The position numbers and the translations under genes are program-made. A model generated the notes under the pieces. The model worked only from the letters and a program-made list of their open reading frames with translations. It ran no database searches and had not been told where the DNA came from. A stretch of DNA of 64,000 bases from Isosphaeraceae bacterium (lineage in GTDB: Bacteria > Planctomycetota > Planctomycetia > Isosphaerales > Isosphaeraceae): contig BPJS01000001.1 of NCBI GenBank assembly GCA_026004735.1, forward strand, positions 3,545,641 through 3,609,640, in the 5' to 3' direction. Shown here piece after piece: positions 17,416 through 26,173 of the stretch; within the stretch, counting starts at the first letter, position 1, and every line of letters starts with the position of its first letter.

Positions 17416-18208
17416 TCGGCCGCGCCCTTTCCGCCTGGAGCCGCGCCAGGCCTGCCCGCCGAGCGATCAGACCGGCAACGTGTCCCCCGTTGAAGCCCGC
17501 GTCGATGTTGGTCACCACCACGTTCGACGCACAACTGTTCAACATTCCAAGTAGCGAAGTAAGTCCGTGGAAGTGTGCCCCGTAGCCGATGCTGGTCGGG
17601 ACGGCGATGATCGGGCAGTCGACCAACCCGCCGACGACCGACGGAAGCGCCGCTTCCATCCCGGCGACGACGACCAGGCAATCGGCGCCGTGCAGTTGAT
17701 CGAGCTTTCCAAACAGGCGGTGGATACCGGCCACGCCGACATCCGAGATCAGCGAGACGTCGCAGTGCCAGGCGTCGGCCGTGGCCCGCGCCTCTTCGGC
17801 GACGGGCAGATCACTGGTCCCGGCCGTCACGATCACGACCCGCCCGACGCGTGGCCCGGGATCCTGCGCCGGGGGAATCCGAAACGTCCGGCCGATCCGG
17901 TTGTAGTGGCCCTCCGGATATGCTCGCTCCAGGGCCGCGGCGGTCTCCGGGCCGACCCGCGTAGCCAAGGCCCCCTCGCCGTGTTTCCGCAGAGTCCCCA
18001 AGATCGCAACCAATTGCTCGGTCGTCTTCCCCAAACCGAAGACCACCTCGGGGAACCCGCACCGAAGCCGCCGGTGGGTATCGACGATCGCGTAGTCGCC
18101 GGTCTCCTCGAACGGTACGGCCGTCTGCAGCCGCCGGACCACCTCCTCGGTCTGAAATGCCCCGCCGCGATACGCTTCGAGCAACTGCCTCAGTTCATGG
18201 GCATCCAT
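17408..18208 (-). CDS. larB: LarB-like nicotinic acid adenine dinucleotide carboxylase/hydrolase
   Basis: LarB starts synthesis of the nickel-pincer nucleotide cofactor of lactate racemase by carboxylating NaAD. The 266-residue protein has a variable N-terminus and a PurE-like domain: VVIVTAGTSDLPVAEEA, DVGVAGIHRL, VVVAGMEAALPSVVGGL, IAVPTSIGYGAHFHGL, and VVTNIDAGFNGGHVAG. AAGGA nine bases before the ATG at 18208 decides the start. No larA, larC or larE is nearby. Many planctomycetes keep larB alone beside unrelated genes, so a different physiological role is possible. Confidence 0.85.
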   Translation of the reverse strand: MDAHELRQLLEAYRGGAFQTEEVVRRLQTAVPFEETGDYAIVDTHRRLRCGFPEVVFGLGKTTEQLVAILGTLRKHGEGALATRVGPETAAALERAYPEGHYNRIGRTFRIPPAQDPGPRVGRVVIVTAGTSDLPVAEEARATADAWHCDVSLISDVGVAGIHRLFGKLDQLHGADCLVVVAGMEAALPSVVGGLVDCPIIAVPTSIGYGAHFHGLTSLLGMLNSCASNVVVTNIDAGFNGGHVAGLIARRAGLARLQAERARPND

Positions 18209-18413
18209 CGAGTCAAGTCCTTCGGGTCGTCTGGTCCGACGGACGGCACACCGCTCTAGACCGTCTCCCTTGTAGCCCGCCGGCGCGTTGGCAGGCAACC
18301 GATCGCCGCAGATCGGCCCTGCCAAGGGACCGCCGGCTCGCTAGAATGAGTCGAGGCCGATCTCGATCCGATCGTGGCCTGCGTCTTCATGCCGCTGACC
18401 GAGTCGCCGCGCC

Positions 18414-20099
18414 ATGCCAGAGCCCCGCGGGTCCGGTTCCTGGGAATCGATCCCGCCCGTTATCTCCGAACCGGCCCCGGGAATCTCCGCGCCGGAGCCT
18501 GTGACGTCCCCGGAGCGCCTGGCCTCGCCCATTCTTGCACCGGCGACCACGTCAGCGGGATCGGCTCCGACCCGAGCCGGCCGCTTACGCTTGGTGCTCC
18601 GCCCCGACCCGGAACCAACCGAAGAACTCTTCACCCCTGACAAAATCAAGAGTTGGTCCAGTTCCCTGGCGTTTCATCTCGCGCTGCTCCTTCTTCTGGG
18701 CTTCACGGCGCTCTCGCGACCGTCGCGACCAATCACGACGCTGGAGACCAGACTTCCCGCGGGCGACCCGGCTGGCTCCGATCTCGGCCAGCAACTGACC
18801 GGCGGTCTGGGGATCGACGAACCGCTGGCCATGCCCTTCGCCCCGATCGAATCCCAGGCTGACCCGATCCCGACGCTGGCTACTCCCGAGCTGGTGGCCC
18901 CGCTCAGCGAGTCGAACAGCCCGCTCCGGCTCCTGGAGCCGGATTCGGAGGCATCGGCCCGCGGCGGTGGCCTGACACTCGAGGGCAGCGGTCAGGCGGG
19001 TCGCGGGGATGGTTTCGGTGTCGCCAAGTTCGGCCTCGGTGGTCGGGAGTTGATCAACGACGTCGAGGTCAAGGTCGGCAACCCGCAGTTCACCTTGATC
19101 TGGAACACCTCGGCCGATATCGACCTGCACGTCCTCGAACCGGGCGGCTCCCATATCTACTGGGAACGTCGCCGAGGCGCCGGCGGCGGCGAACTCGACG
19201 TCGACGACGTGGACGGCTACGGGCCGGAAAACATTTATTGGGGCGGCGGTCTGAACCGGGGCAATGGTCCTCCCGGCGAATATAAGTGGTATGTCCACTA
19301 CTACGGCGGCCGCGAGGGCAACCTCCCGACCCGCTGGAAGGTGCGCCTCAAGCACAACGGCACTTACAAGATCTTCGAAGGCCGCCTGAGCGCGATCGGC
19401 CAGCGGAGCAAAATCTACTCGTTCGTCATCGACGAGAGCAGCTCGGACGCTCAGCCGGCCCAGTCGTTGCCTCCCGAAGACAACGTCCCTGGTTCCTCCT
19501 CACCCGATCGATCCGCCAAGGCCCCCGACGAGCCCGATCGACCGGCCCCCGGATCCGGCCGCCCGGGTTTTGATGCCAGTCCACGCCCGCAGCCCACGGC
19601 GCCCCCTCGTCCAAGCGGACCACCCCGCGACGCCAGCGGCTGGGTCATCGTCCAACCGGCCGACGTCGGCTTCCAGGCCCTGTTCCCCGCCGAGCCATTC
19701 GAGGAGATGCGTACCCTCGAAGACCGTCCTGGCCAACCCGAGCTACACACCTGGCGGCTCGACCGCGGTGAGGGTGGACTGGCCATCTCCTACCTCGAAC
19801 TCCCTCCCGGGGTCCGCGGCACTCCGGTCGAAACCCTGCTCGAGAACGAGGCACAGGCCCTGGCCCGGGAACTCGAAACCATCCGCGCCGAGATCCGATC
19901 GATCACCATCGGATCGGTCACCGCGCGGGAGATCCGGGGTGCGGTTCCCGACCGGCTGGTGGCCGGAGGCGGGCGGATCCACGCCCGCCTGGTGGTCCGA
20001 AACGGCCGGCTGTTCCGGATCGAAGCGATCGGTACGCCCGAGTTCATGGCCCGCCCTGAAGTCGCTCGCTTCCTGGACGCCTTCCGTCTTCCGGATTAG
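18414..20099 (+). CDS. Membrane-anchored protein with a YfaP/DUF2135-like domain
   Basis: In its 561 residues there is a Pro/Ser-rich N-terminal segment, a single hydrophobic helix near residues 83-99 (LAFHLALLLLLGFTAL), then a linker. Residues about 220-345 form a beta-domain whose NTSADIDLHVLEPGGSHIYW, DVDDVDGYGPENIYW and GPPGEYKWYVHYYGG match the YfaP/DUF2135 family. A second Pro-rich linker leads to a C-terminal domain (430-561) starting WVIVQPADVGFQALFPAEPFEE, a type seen in other planctomycete envelope proteins. No enzyme motif is visible. It is probably extracytoplasmic. Confidence 0.65.
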   Translation: MPEPRGSGSWESIPPVISEPAPGISAPEPVTSPERLASPILAPATTSAGSAPTRAGRLRLVLRPDPEPTEELFTPDKIKSWSSSLAFHLALLLLLGFTALSRPSRPITTLETRLPAGDPAGSDLGQQLTGGLGIDEPLAMPFAPIESQADPIPTLATPELVAPLSESNSPLRLLEPDSEASARGGGLTLEGSGQAGRGDGFGVAKFGLGGRELINDVEVKVGNPQFTLIWNTSADIDLHVLEPGGSHIYWERRRGAGGGELDVDDVDGYGPENIYWGGGLNRGNGPPGEYKWYVHYYGGREGNLPTRWKVRLKHNGTYKIFEGRLSAIGQRSKIYSFVIDESSSDAQPAQSLPPEDNVPGSSSPDRSAKAPDEPDRPAPGSGRPGFDASPRPQPTAPPRPSGPPRDASGWVIVQPADVGFQALFPAEPFEEMRTLEDRPGQPELHTWRLDRGEGGLAISYLELPPGVRGTPVETLLENEAQALARELETIRAEIRSITIGSVTAREIRGAVPDRLVAGGGRIHARLVVRNGRLFRIEAIGTPEFMARPEVARFLDAFRLPD

Positions 20100-20404
20100 A
20101 TCCTCAATGTCTTGGTGAATTAGGGGGTTGCGCGAGAGGAAAGCCGTCGGTCGGAGGGAGCCGCAGAACCCGCTCCGGTCCAGACAGCCGTACAGCCTGA
20201 AAAAAGGCTGCCGAGGCCGTCGGCTCGAGCCAGGCTCTCGGCTTTCGACGCCTATCCCTTCGGTTACAATTCTGATGGTTCGAGTACGAATTCGGTATCG
20301 GAGCGTTCTAGCCCGCATCCCTGGGCGATCCAGGGTCCGGCGGGAACCTGTCGGACGGAAACCCCGCGCCTCGTGCCTGGCGGTCTGAGCGGAGGCAAGC
20401 GTCG
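20100..20404. other. Intergenic region before the ABC export operon
   Basis: The 305 bases contain a 6-base inverted repeat with an A-rich loop (20193-20198 with 20205-20210) and a TTACAAT at 20264-20270 that could act as a -10 box, without a convincing -35. GGAGG sits nine bases before the next ATG. No gene was found. Confidence 0.35.
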
Positions 20405-21826
20405 ATGTCGGCCCACGCCCACGAAACGCCTTCCGTTGAAGCGATGCCTCCCCCACGCTCTCTGAAAGATGAATTGTCCGCGTTGCGGATTGATCGCGAG
20501 CGCAAGCGGTTTAGCGGTACGCAAAGGTCTTCCTCCGGCGTGCGGCCGGCTCCCGACTCCCTCGAGCCGATCTCCCCACGCCGCGACCCGCTGGTCCGCC
20601 CCCGCCGCACCGCCGACGCCGGTTCGCTGGGTCTGCGAGTGCTCTCACTGCTGCTCTGGCTGATTCCGCTGGGATTGATCGGCGGGGGCAGCTATTTTGC
20701 CTACGTCCAGTATTCCAAGGCTCAGCCCAAGCTCGTCGTCAATCTCGAGACCGTCAGTGCGATGACCAGCGGCGAGGCGGGCCGGATCCTGACAGCCAAG
20801 GGGTATATCCGCTCGTTCCAGCAAGCCAAGATCGGTGTCAAGACGCCGGGCCGGATCGCCAAACTGTTCGTCAAGGAGGGGATGCGAGTCCAGGAGGGCG
20901 ATCCCCTGGCCGAACTGGAGCACACGGAGCTGGACGCGCAGCTCGCCTCACGCCGGTTGATGCTCGCGCGCTCCGAGGCCGAGCTGGCCGAAGCTGAGGT
21001 GGATTATGAGTTCAAGGCGGCCAAGGCCCGTCGCGCCGAACGGCTGCGTGCGTTGAATCAAATGTCAATTGACGAAGCGGAGCAGGCCATTTCGGCGGCC
21101 CAGATTGCCGCGCGCCGGATCGAATCGCTCAAGGCCGCCATCGAATACCAGAAGGCACAGATCCACGAGATCGAGGTGGCCATCGCCGACATGATTATCC
21201 GGGCTCCGTTCTCCGGCACGGTCACCGAGAAAGCCGCTGAGGTCGGCGAAACGGTCATGATTGGCGGGCTGGGAGGCAATAGCGGCCGCGGCGCGGTCGT
21301 CTCGCTGGCCAACCTGGACGACCTGGAGGTTGAAACCGACATCGAGGAGCGTGCCCTCGGGCTGCTCAAAGACCCCAAACTGTATCCCGACCAGCCTCAG
21401 GAGGCCGAGATTCAGGTTCTGGCCTTCCCGGAAATGCGTTACCGGGGCGTCCTGGATCGGGTCGTTCCGCTCGGCGACCGCGCGCGGGGTACCGTCAAGG
21501 TTTACGTCAAAATCAAGAACCCCGACGCGCGGCTGTTTCCCGAGCTGGTCGCCAACGTCTCGTTCCTCCGCGAGGGGTCGCAGGCTGCGGCCGGCACGGT
21601 ACAGACCTCGCTGTACATCTCTCCGGCGTCGGTCGTCGAGCGAGATGGCCGAACGTACGCGTGGGTGGTCGACGGTGAAAATGTCGCACATGAACGTCTC
21701 ATTGAGGGCCGCCGCGATGGCGAACGATTTCTGGTCGTGAGCGGGTTGCGGGCCAACGAGCGGGTCATCGTCAACCCGGATCTGTCTAAACTGAGGGACG
21801 GTCAGCCGGTCTCCCCGGCCAGCTAA
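20405..21826 (+). CDS. Periplasmic adaptor subunit of an ABC/RND-type exporter (HlyD/MacA family)
   Basis: In this 473-residue protein a cytoplasmic N-terminus of about 75 residues leads to one membrane helix (LSLLLWLIPLGLIGGGSYFA). A split lipoyl-like barrel follows (KTPGRIAKLFVKEGMRVQEGDPLAELEH and IIRAPFSGTVTEKAAEVGETVM) with an alpha-helical hairpin between its halves (about 180-260). The beta-barrel and membrane-proximal domains complete it. It precedes an ATP-binding protein and two permeases, the MacA-MacB arrangement. The long soluble N-terminus is unusual for MacA. The cargo is unknown. Confidence 0.85.
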   Translation: MSAHAHETPSVEAMPPPRSLKDELSALRIDRERKRFSGTQRSSSGVRPAPDSLEPISPRRDPLVRPRRTADAGSLGLRVLSLLLWLIPLGLIGGGSYFAYVQYSKAQPKLVVNLETVSAMTSGEAGRILTAKGYIRSFQQAKIGVKTPGRIAKLFVKEGMRVQEGDPLAELEHTELDAQLASRRLMLARSEAELAEAEVDYEFKAAKARRAERLRALNQMSIDEAEQAISAAQIAARRIESLKAAIEYQKAQIHEIEVAIADMIIRAPFSGTVTEKAAEVGETVMIGGLGGNSGRGAVVSLANLDDLEVETDIEERALGLLKDPKLYPDQPQEAEIQVLAFPEMRYRGVLDRVVPLGDRARGTVKVYVKIKNPDARLFPELVANVSFLREGSQAAAGTVQTSLYISPASVVERDGRTYAWVVDGENVAHERLIEGRRDGERFLVVSGLRANERVIVNPDLSKLRDGQPVSPAS

Positions 21827-21939
21827 GCCCGCAGCCTGAGGCCCGCCGTCGACGCGGGCGTCGAACCGAACCCGTCCTGGCCGCCGCGGCAACGGGACGA
21901 GCGGTTCAATCTCCCCCCTGCCCCGGAGCCTAGGACCCC

Positions 21940-22731
21940 ATGGGACGCCCCCCGGCCATCATTCTTCGCCAGGTCTCCAAGGAATACCGCCGCGACCAGA
22001 TCCGCATCCCCGTGCTCAGCCGACTGGACCTGACGGTCGCCGAGGGCGAGTTTCTAGCCTTGATGGGTCCCTCCGGCTCGGGCAAGACGACGCTGCTCAA
22101 CCTGATCGCGGGCCTGGACCGCCCCACCTCCGGCGAGATTATCGTCCACGACCTGGACCTGACGCGCCTCTCCGACAGTCAGATCAGCCGCTGGCGATCC
22201 GACCATGTCGGCTTCATTTTTCAAACCTACAACTTGATTCCCGTGCTGCGGGCCGACGAGAACGTCGAGCTGCCGCTCTTGCTCACCAAACTGTCGCGGC
22301 GGGAGCGTCGCCAGCGGGCCCGCACGGCGCTGCGGATTGTCGGCCTCGAGGGCCGCGAAGACCACTACCCCCGCCAGCTCTCCGGCGGTCAGGAGCAACG
22401 GGTGGCGATCGCCCGCGCGATCGTGACCGACCCCTATTTGCTCGTCGCCGACGAACCGACCGGCGACCTGGACCGTCAGAGCGCCGAGGAGATTCTGAAC
22501 CTGATGGAGCAACTGAACCGAGAGTTCGAGAAGACGATCGTGATGGTGACCCACGACCCCAACGCGGCCAAGCGGGCTACCCGCATCCTCCATCTGGATA
22601 AGGGACAACTGGTCGACGATGTGACCCGCGCCGAACCCAGCCCGCCGAAGGTCGCCGAATCCGCCGCCAGCGGCGACCCGCCCTACGTTGCCGACCTCGA
22701 CACCGCGCGACGTCAGGAGGCCCGGTTATGA
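21940..22731 (+). CDS. ABC transporter ATP-binding protein (MacB/LolD type)
   Basis: Nucleotide-binding subunit of 263 residues. Walker A is [13 protein letters not shown], the Q-loop region is [12 protein letters not shown], the signature is [14 protein letters not shown] with Glu in place of the commoner Gln, Walker B is [12 protein letters not shown], and the switch His is in [15 protein letters not shown] and the PTGDLD extension are typical of the LolD/MacB/FtsE group. Its last codons overlap the first permease start by four bases (ATGA), which indicates coupled translation. Confidence 0.92.
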   Translation: MGRPPAIILRQVSKEYRRDQIRIPVLSRLDLTVAEGEFLALMGPSGSGKTTLLNLIAGLDRPTSGEIIVHDLDLTRLSDSQISRWRSDHVGFIFQTYNLIPVLRADENVELPLLLTKLSRRERRQRARTALRIVGLEGREDHYPRQLSGGQEQRVAIARAIVTDPYLLVADEPTGDLDRQSAEEILNLMEQLNREFEKTIVMVTHDPNAAKRATRILHLDKGQLVDDVTRAEPSPPKVAESAASGDPPYVADLDTARRQEARL

Positions 22732-23942
22732 AATTTCTCGGCTACATCCTGCGCAACGCGCGTCGAAACCCAGTCCGCTCGCTGCTGACCATCGGCTCGA
22801 TCGCCGTGTGCGGCTTTCTGACCGTGGCGATGCTGAGCCTGTTCTCCTCAGCCGACCAACTTCGCGAGGAGGTCAAGGGCTACGACCGCGTCATCGTCAT
22901 GAGTTCGCAGGGTTTTGCGCAGCCGGTTCCGATCGCTCTTAAGAACGAAATCATCGCCCTGGATCAAGCCCGAGGGCTGAACGCCATTGCGCGGCGCGCC
23001 GCCGACGGCAAGCCGCTGATTTCCCCATTCTCCTGGTTCGGTGGGAAATATAAGGACGAACAGCTCTCCCTGTTTGCCCAGTTTGGCATCGATCCGGACG
23101 TCTTTTTCGATATCTACACCGAGTTGACTCTGCCGGCCGATCAATTGGCCGCGTTCAAGGCGCGACCGGATGCCGTGGTCGTGGGCCGCAAACTGGCCGC
23201 GGACAAAAAAATCGCTGTTGGCGATAAATTTCCTCTGAAAGGTGAGATTTACAATTACGACCTGGACCTGACCGTCGTCGGCATTTTCGACGGTCCGGAG
23301 AACCGCGATCTCCGCTCGTGCTATTTCAACTGGGACTACCTGAATGAGGGGTTGCTGAGCAAGGCCAGTGGCGTCGGCGCCAACAATGCGGGCACGATCC
23401 TGATCAAGTGTGCCAGTACGGCGTTGATTCCTCCGCTCTGTCAGGCGATCGACCAGGCGACCGCCAATAGCGACCGGGCCACCAAATCGCAAACCGAGGA
23501 TGCGTTTATCGGTCAGTTTGCCGAGTTCACCAAAGATCTGCAGACCTACATCAATCTTCTGGGCGTTGCGGTGGCCTTTGCGCTGCTGATCATTTGTGGT
23601 GTCGCGATGGCGATGAGCATGCGTGAGCGGACCCGCGAAGTCGCCGTGCTGCGGGCGATTGGCTTCCGCAAGCCTCAGATTCTTGGCATGGTTCTGGCCG
23701 AGGCGGTGCTGATTGCCGGCTTGGGCGGTCTGATTGGGACGGGAACGGCGTTGCTGTTGTCGAAGAACTGGGATGCGATCGCCCCGTTGACGATGGGCTT
23801 TTTCCCATATCTCCGCATCCCGCCCCAGGTGGCGTTGGCTGGGATCGCTGGCTCGCTGCTGATCGGATTGATCGGCGGCTACTGGCCGGCGCTCCGCGCG
23901 GCGTCGATTCCGGTCGTCGATGGCTTACGCAAGGTAGTCTGA
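22728..23942 (+). CDS. ABC transporter permease (MacB/FtsX family), first of two
   Basis: The 404 residues hold an N-terminal membrane helix (about 17-37), a ~230-residue extracytoplasmic MacB-PCD-like domain, and three C-terminal helices with the FtsX hallmark [13 protein letters not shown]. This topology belongs to type VII ABC systems, which move substrate by mechanotransmission and not through a channel. The stop at 23940-23942 lies two bases before the second permease start. Each half-transporter has its own permease, so a heterodimer is likely. Confidence 0.88.
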   Translation: MKFLGYILRNARRNPVRSLLTIGSIAVCGFLTVAMLSLFSSADQLREEVKGYDRVIVMSSQGFAQPVPIALKNEIIALDQARGLNAIARRAADGKPLISPFSWFGGKYKDEQLSLFAQFGIDPDVFFDIYTELTLPADQLAAFKARPDAVVVGRKLAADKKIAVGDKFPLKGEIYNYDLDLTVVGIFDGPENRDLRSCYFNWDYLNEGLLSKASGVGANNAGTILIKCASTALIPPLCQAIDQATANSDRATKSQTEDAFIGQFAEFTKDLQTYINLLGVAVAFALLIICGVAMAMSMRERTREVAVLRAIGFRKPQILGMVLAEAVLIAGLGGLIGTGTALLLSKNWDAIAPLTMGFFPYLRIPPQVALAGIAGSLLIGLIGGYWPALRAASIPVVDGLRKVV

Positions 23943-23944
23943 TC

Positions 23945-25156
23945 ATGGCTCTGGTCCCGCTGCGCTACAATCTCCGCAACCTGGCGGTTCGCTGGCCGAC
24001 GACGCTGCTGACGGTTCTGGTGGTGGCGATCGTCGTGGCCTGTACGTGTGTGCTGTTTGGCCTGGTCGATGGGCTGGAGCATTCCAACGCCATCTCGGGC
24101 GACCCGCAGACCCTGGTCGTCCTGGGCAAGCGTGCCGACAACGAGACCTCAAGCTATTTCGACGTCGACAAAGCGCAGACGATCGCCACCCTCGACGGGA
24201 TTGCCACCGGTCCGCCCCGCACCGACGCCCAGGCCGCCGCCGGCTGGCCCGACGTGGAGGGCCGCCCACTGGCCGCCGGCGAGATTGTCCATATTCCGAT
24301 CATGACCCGGACGGATGGCTCGCGCGTCAATTTGACGATTCGGGGCGTCGATGCCGCCTCGCCCTATTTGCGGCCGGATTTTCAGATCGTGGCCGGGCGT
24401 TACTTACGCCCGGGGACCCGCGAATGCATTCTCTCGCCGGGCATGAGCCGCCGCTTTACCGGGGCACAGCTTGGGAGCGAACTGGTCGTCACCGACAAAG
24501 AAACGTATCGGGTCGTGGGCCTGTTCACCGCGGGCGGCTCGGTCGCCGAGAGCGAGGTCTGGACCGGCCGCGATGATGTCGCCGCCGCCACCAACCGGAC
24601 CGGCTCGGTCTCCTCGATGCGGATCCGCGCGGCGAGCCCGGACGCGGCCGTTGCGCTGATTGACACGCTTTCGAACGACAATCGCTTTGTGCTCAAACCC
24701 ATCCGCGAATCCAAGTATTACGCCGACCAGAACTTGACAGCCCTGTTCCTCACGTTCCTGGGGTCGCTGATCGCGGTTCTGCTGACCATCGGCGCCCTGT
24801 TTGCAGCCGCCAACACGATGTTCGCGGCCGTCAAGAGCCGCACCCGCGAGATCGGTACGCTTCGCGCTCTGGGCTTCAGCCGCCCGGCCATCCTCTTTTC
24901 CTTCCTTCTGGAAGCGATTCTGATCACCACTCTGGGCGGCCTGCTCGGCGCCTTGCTCAGCCTGATCGCTTCCCGCTGGTCGTTCGGGATCAGCGACTTC
25001 AACACATTCACCGAACGGATGATCCAGATCCGCATCGGGCTGGTGCCGCTGGCTGTGGCCATCGCCATGACGCTGGCGATGGGCATCTTCGGCGGCTTGT
25101 TCCCGGCGATCCGCGCGGTCCGGCTGGACGTGATCAAGGCGCTCCGCGAGCTGTAG
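23945..25156 (+). CDS. ABC transporter permease (MacB/FtsX family), second of two
   Basis: At 403 residues it has the same four-helix layout as its neighbour: an N-terminal helix (LLTVLVVAIVVACTCVLFGLV), a periplasmic domain, and the FtsX-type motif KSRTREIGTLRALGF before the last helices. Sequence identity with the first permease seems low outside the motif, which suggests a long-standing heterodimer and not a fresh duplication. It ends the operon; the next gene is convergent. Confidence 0.88.
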   Translation: MALVPLRYNLRNLAVRWPTTLLTVLVVAIVVACTCVLFGLVDGLEHSNAISGDPQTLVVLGKRADNETSSYFDVDKAQTIATLDGIATGPPRTDAQAAAGWPDVEGRPLAAGEIVHIPIMTRTDGSRVNLTIRGVDAASPYLRPDFQIVAGRYLRPGTRECILSPGMSRRFTGAQLGSELVVTDKETYRVVGLFTAGGSVAESEVWTGRDDVAAATNRTGSVSSMRIRAASPDAAVALIDTLSNDNRFVLKPIRESKYYADQNLTALFLTFLGSLIAVLLTIGALFAAANTMFAAVKSRTREIGTLRALGFSRPAILFSFLLEAILITTLGGLLGALLSLIASRWSFGISDFNTFTERMIQIRIGLVPLAVAIAMTLAMGIFGGLFPAIRAVRLDVIKALREL

Positions 25157-25316
25157 ATTGCTGGCTTGGCAAACCGTCGAGCCATCGAAGCGCGTCAGGG
25201 TCGCCGGTGCAGCTAACCGTCAAAGCCGTAGGTGCTCCGAGCGATCGACGGCGCCAATATCTGCCTTGCTTGGCTTTGTCTGCTGGGCGCCGGGGAGTCG
25301 GCGGCGGCTGTCCGCC

Positions 25317-26030
25317 TCACGCGGCGGGTTGGCTCGGTGGGGTGTGGTCCGCCTCGGCGAGCTGTCGGCCCGGCTGGAGCCGAACGATGGTCGGCTCGGG
25401 CGGGAGGGTCGCCGGCGTCAGCTCGATGGCAGGCCCGCCCGGCTCGATCACGGGCCACCCCAGCGCGGCCACGGCCTCCAGAAACTCCCGGACGGGGCGG
25501 ATCGGCAAGCTCAGGCCGGGCACCTTGTAATGGACGGGGATGACCACCCGGGGCCTCAACTGGCGGAGCAACGCCTCGGCCTCAGCCAGCGCGATCGTCG
25601 GCGTTCCGCCGGCTGGCACCAGCACGACGTCGGCCCCGCGGATCGGAGCCAACTCGGTCTCCGATAAAAGGTGCCCCAGATCCCCCAGGTGAACCAGGTG
25701 AAGCCCCTCGACTCGGAGATGAACGATGGCCACCTCGTCCCCCGGGCGCCGTTGTGGTGTCTCAAAAACGGTGACGGCCTGGAACCGCACGCCGCGGACC
25801 TCCACCCCGTCGGTGCCGATCTCCAGCGCACGCACCACGTCGAACGGACCCCGGATTTGCCCCAGGTGGCTGTGATACCGATCGTTCTCGTGGCTGCAAA
25901 CGACCACGTCGGCCGGCTCATCGATGGCGGCATAACCGCCGACATCCGGCCAGCGGTAGGGGTCGAAAATCACGCGCAGGTCGCCCGTCTCGAGCAAGAC
26001 GGCCGCGTGTCCGTAGTAGGTCAGACGCAT
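25317..26030 (-). CDS. Metallo-beta-lactamase-fold hydrolase (UlaG-like)
   Basis: This 237-residue protein starts with the MBL fold strand LTYYGHAAVLLETGDLRVIFDPY (first 22 or so residues). The canonical HxHxDH is altered to CSHENDRYHSH: the first and later histidines and the aspartate remain, with residues shifted as in UlaG/YtkL-type proteins. HLGDLGH and VIPVHYKV provide the other metal-site residues. A Pro/Gly tail closes it. The substrate is unknown. It diverges from mutL with a 143-base gap. Confidence 0.8.
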   Translation of the reverse strand: MRLTYYGHAAVLLETGDLRVIFDPYRWPDVGGYAAIDEPADVVVCSHENDRYHSHLGQIRGPFDVVRALEIGTDGVEVRGVRFQAVTVFETPQRRPGDEVAIVHLRVEGLHLVHLGDLGHLLSETELAPIRGADVVLVPAGGTPTIALAEAEALLRQLRPRVVIPVHYKVPGLSLPIRPVREFLEAVAALGWPVIEPGGPAIELTPATLPPEPTIVRLQPGRQLAEADHTPPSQPAA

Positions 26031-26173
26031 CGTTCAATCCTGGTCGGAACCGAACCGCCTGCCGCGGCCCAACCCGCCGAGCGGTCTGGTTCGCTCGGCT
26101 CCTGTCCCGCTCCGCCATCGGGTAAGATGAAACGAGGGGTCGAGGACGATGTTTTTGGCCGTGAGTGGTCGGT

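Noticed and set aside
20131-20230. RNase P RNA-like GAGGAAAG string
   Set aside because: The rest of the RNase P core and long-range pairing are missing; it looks coincidental.
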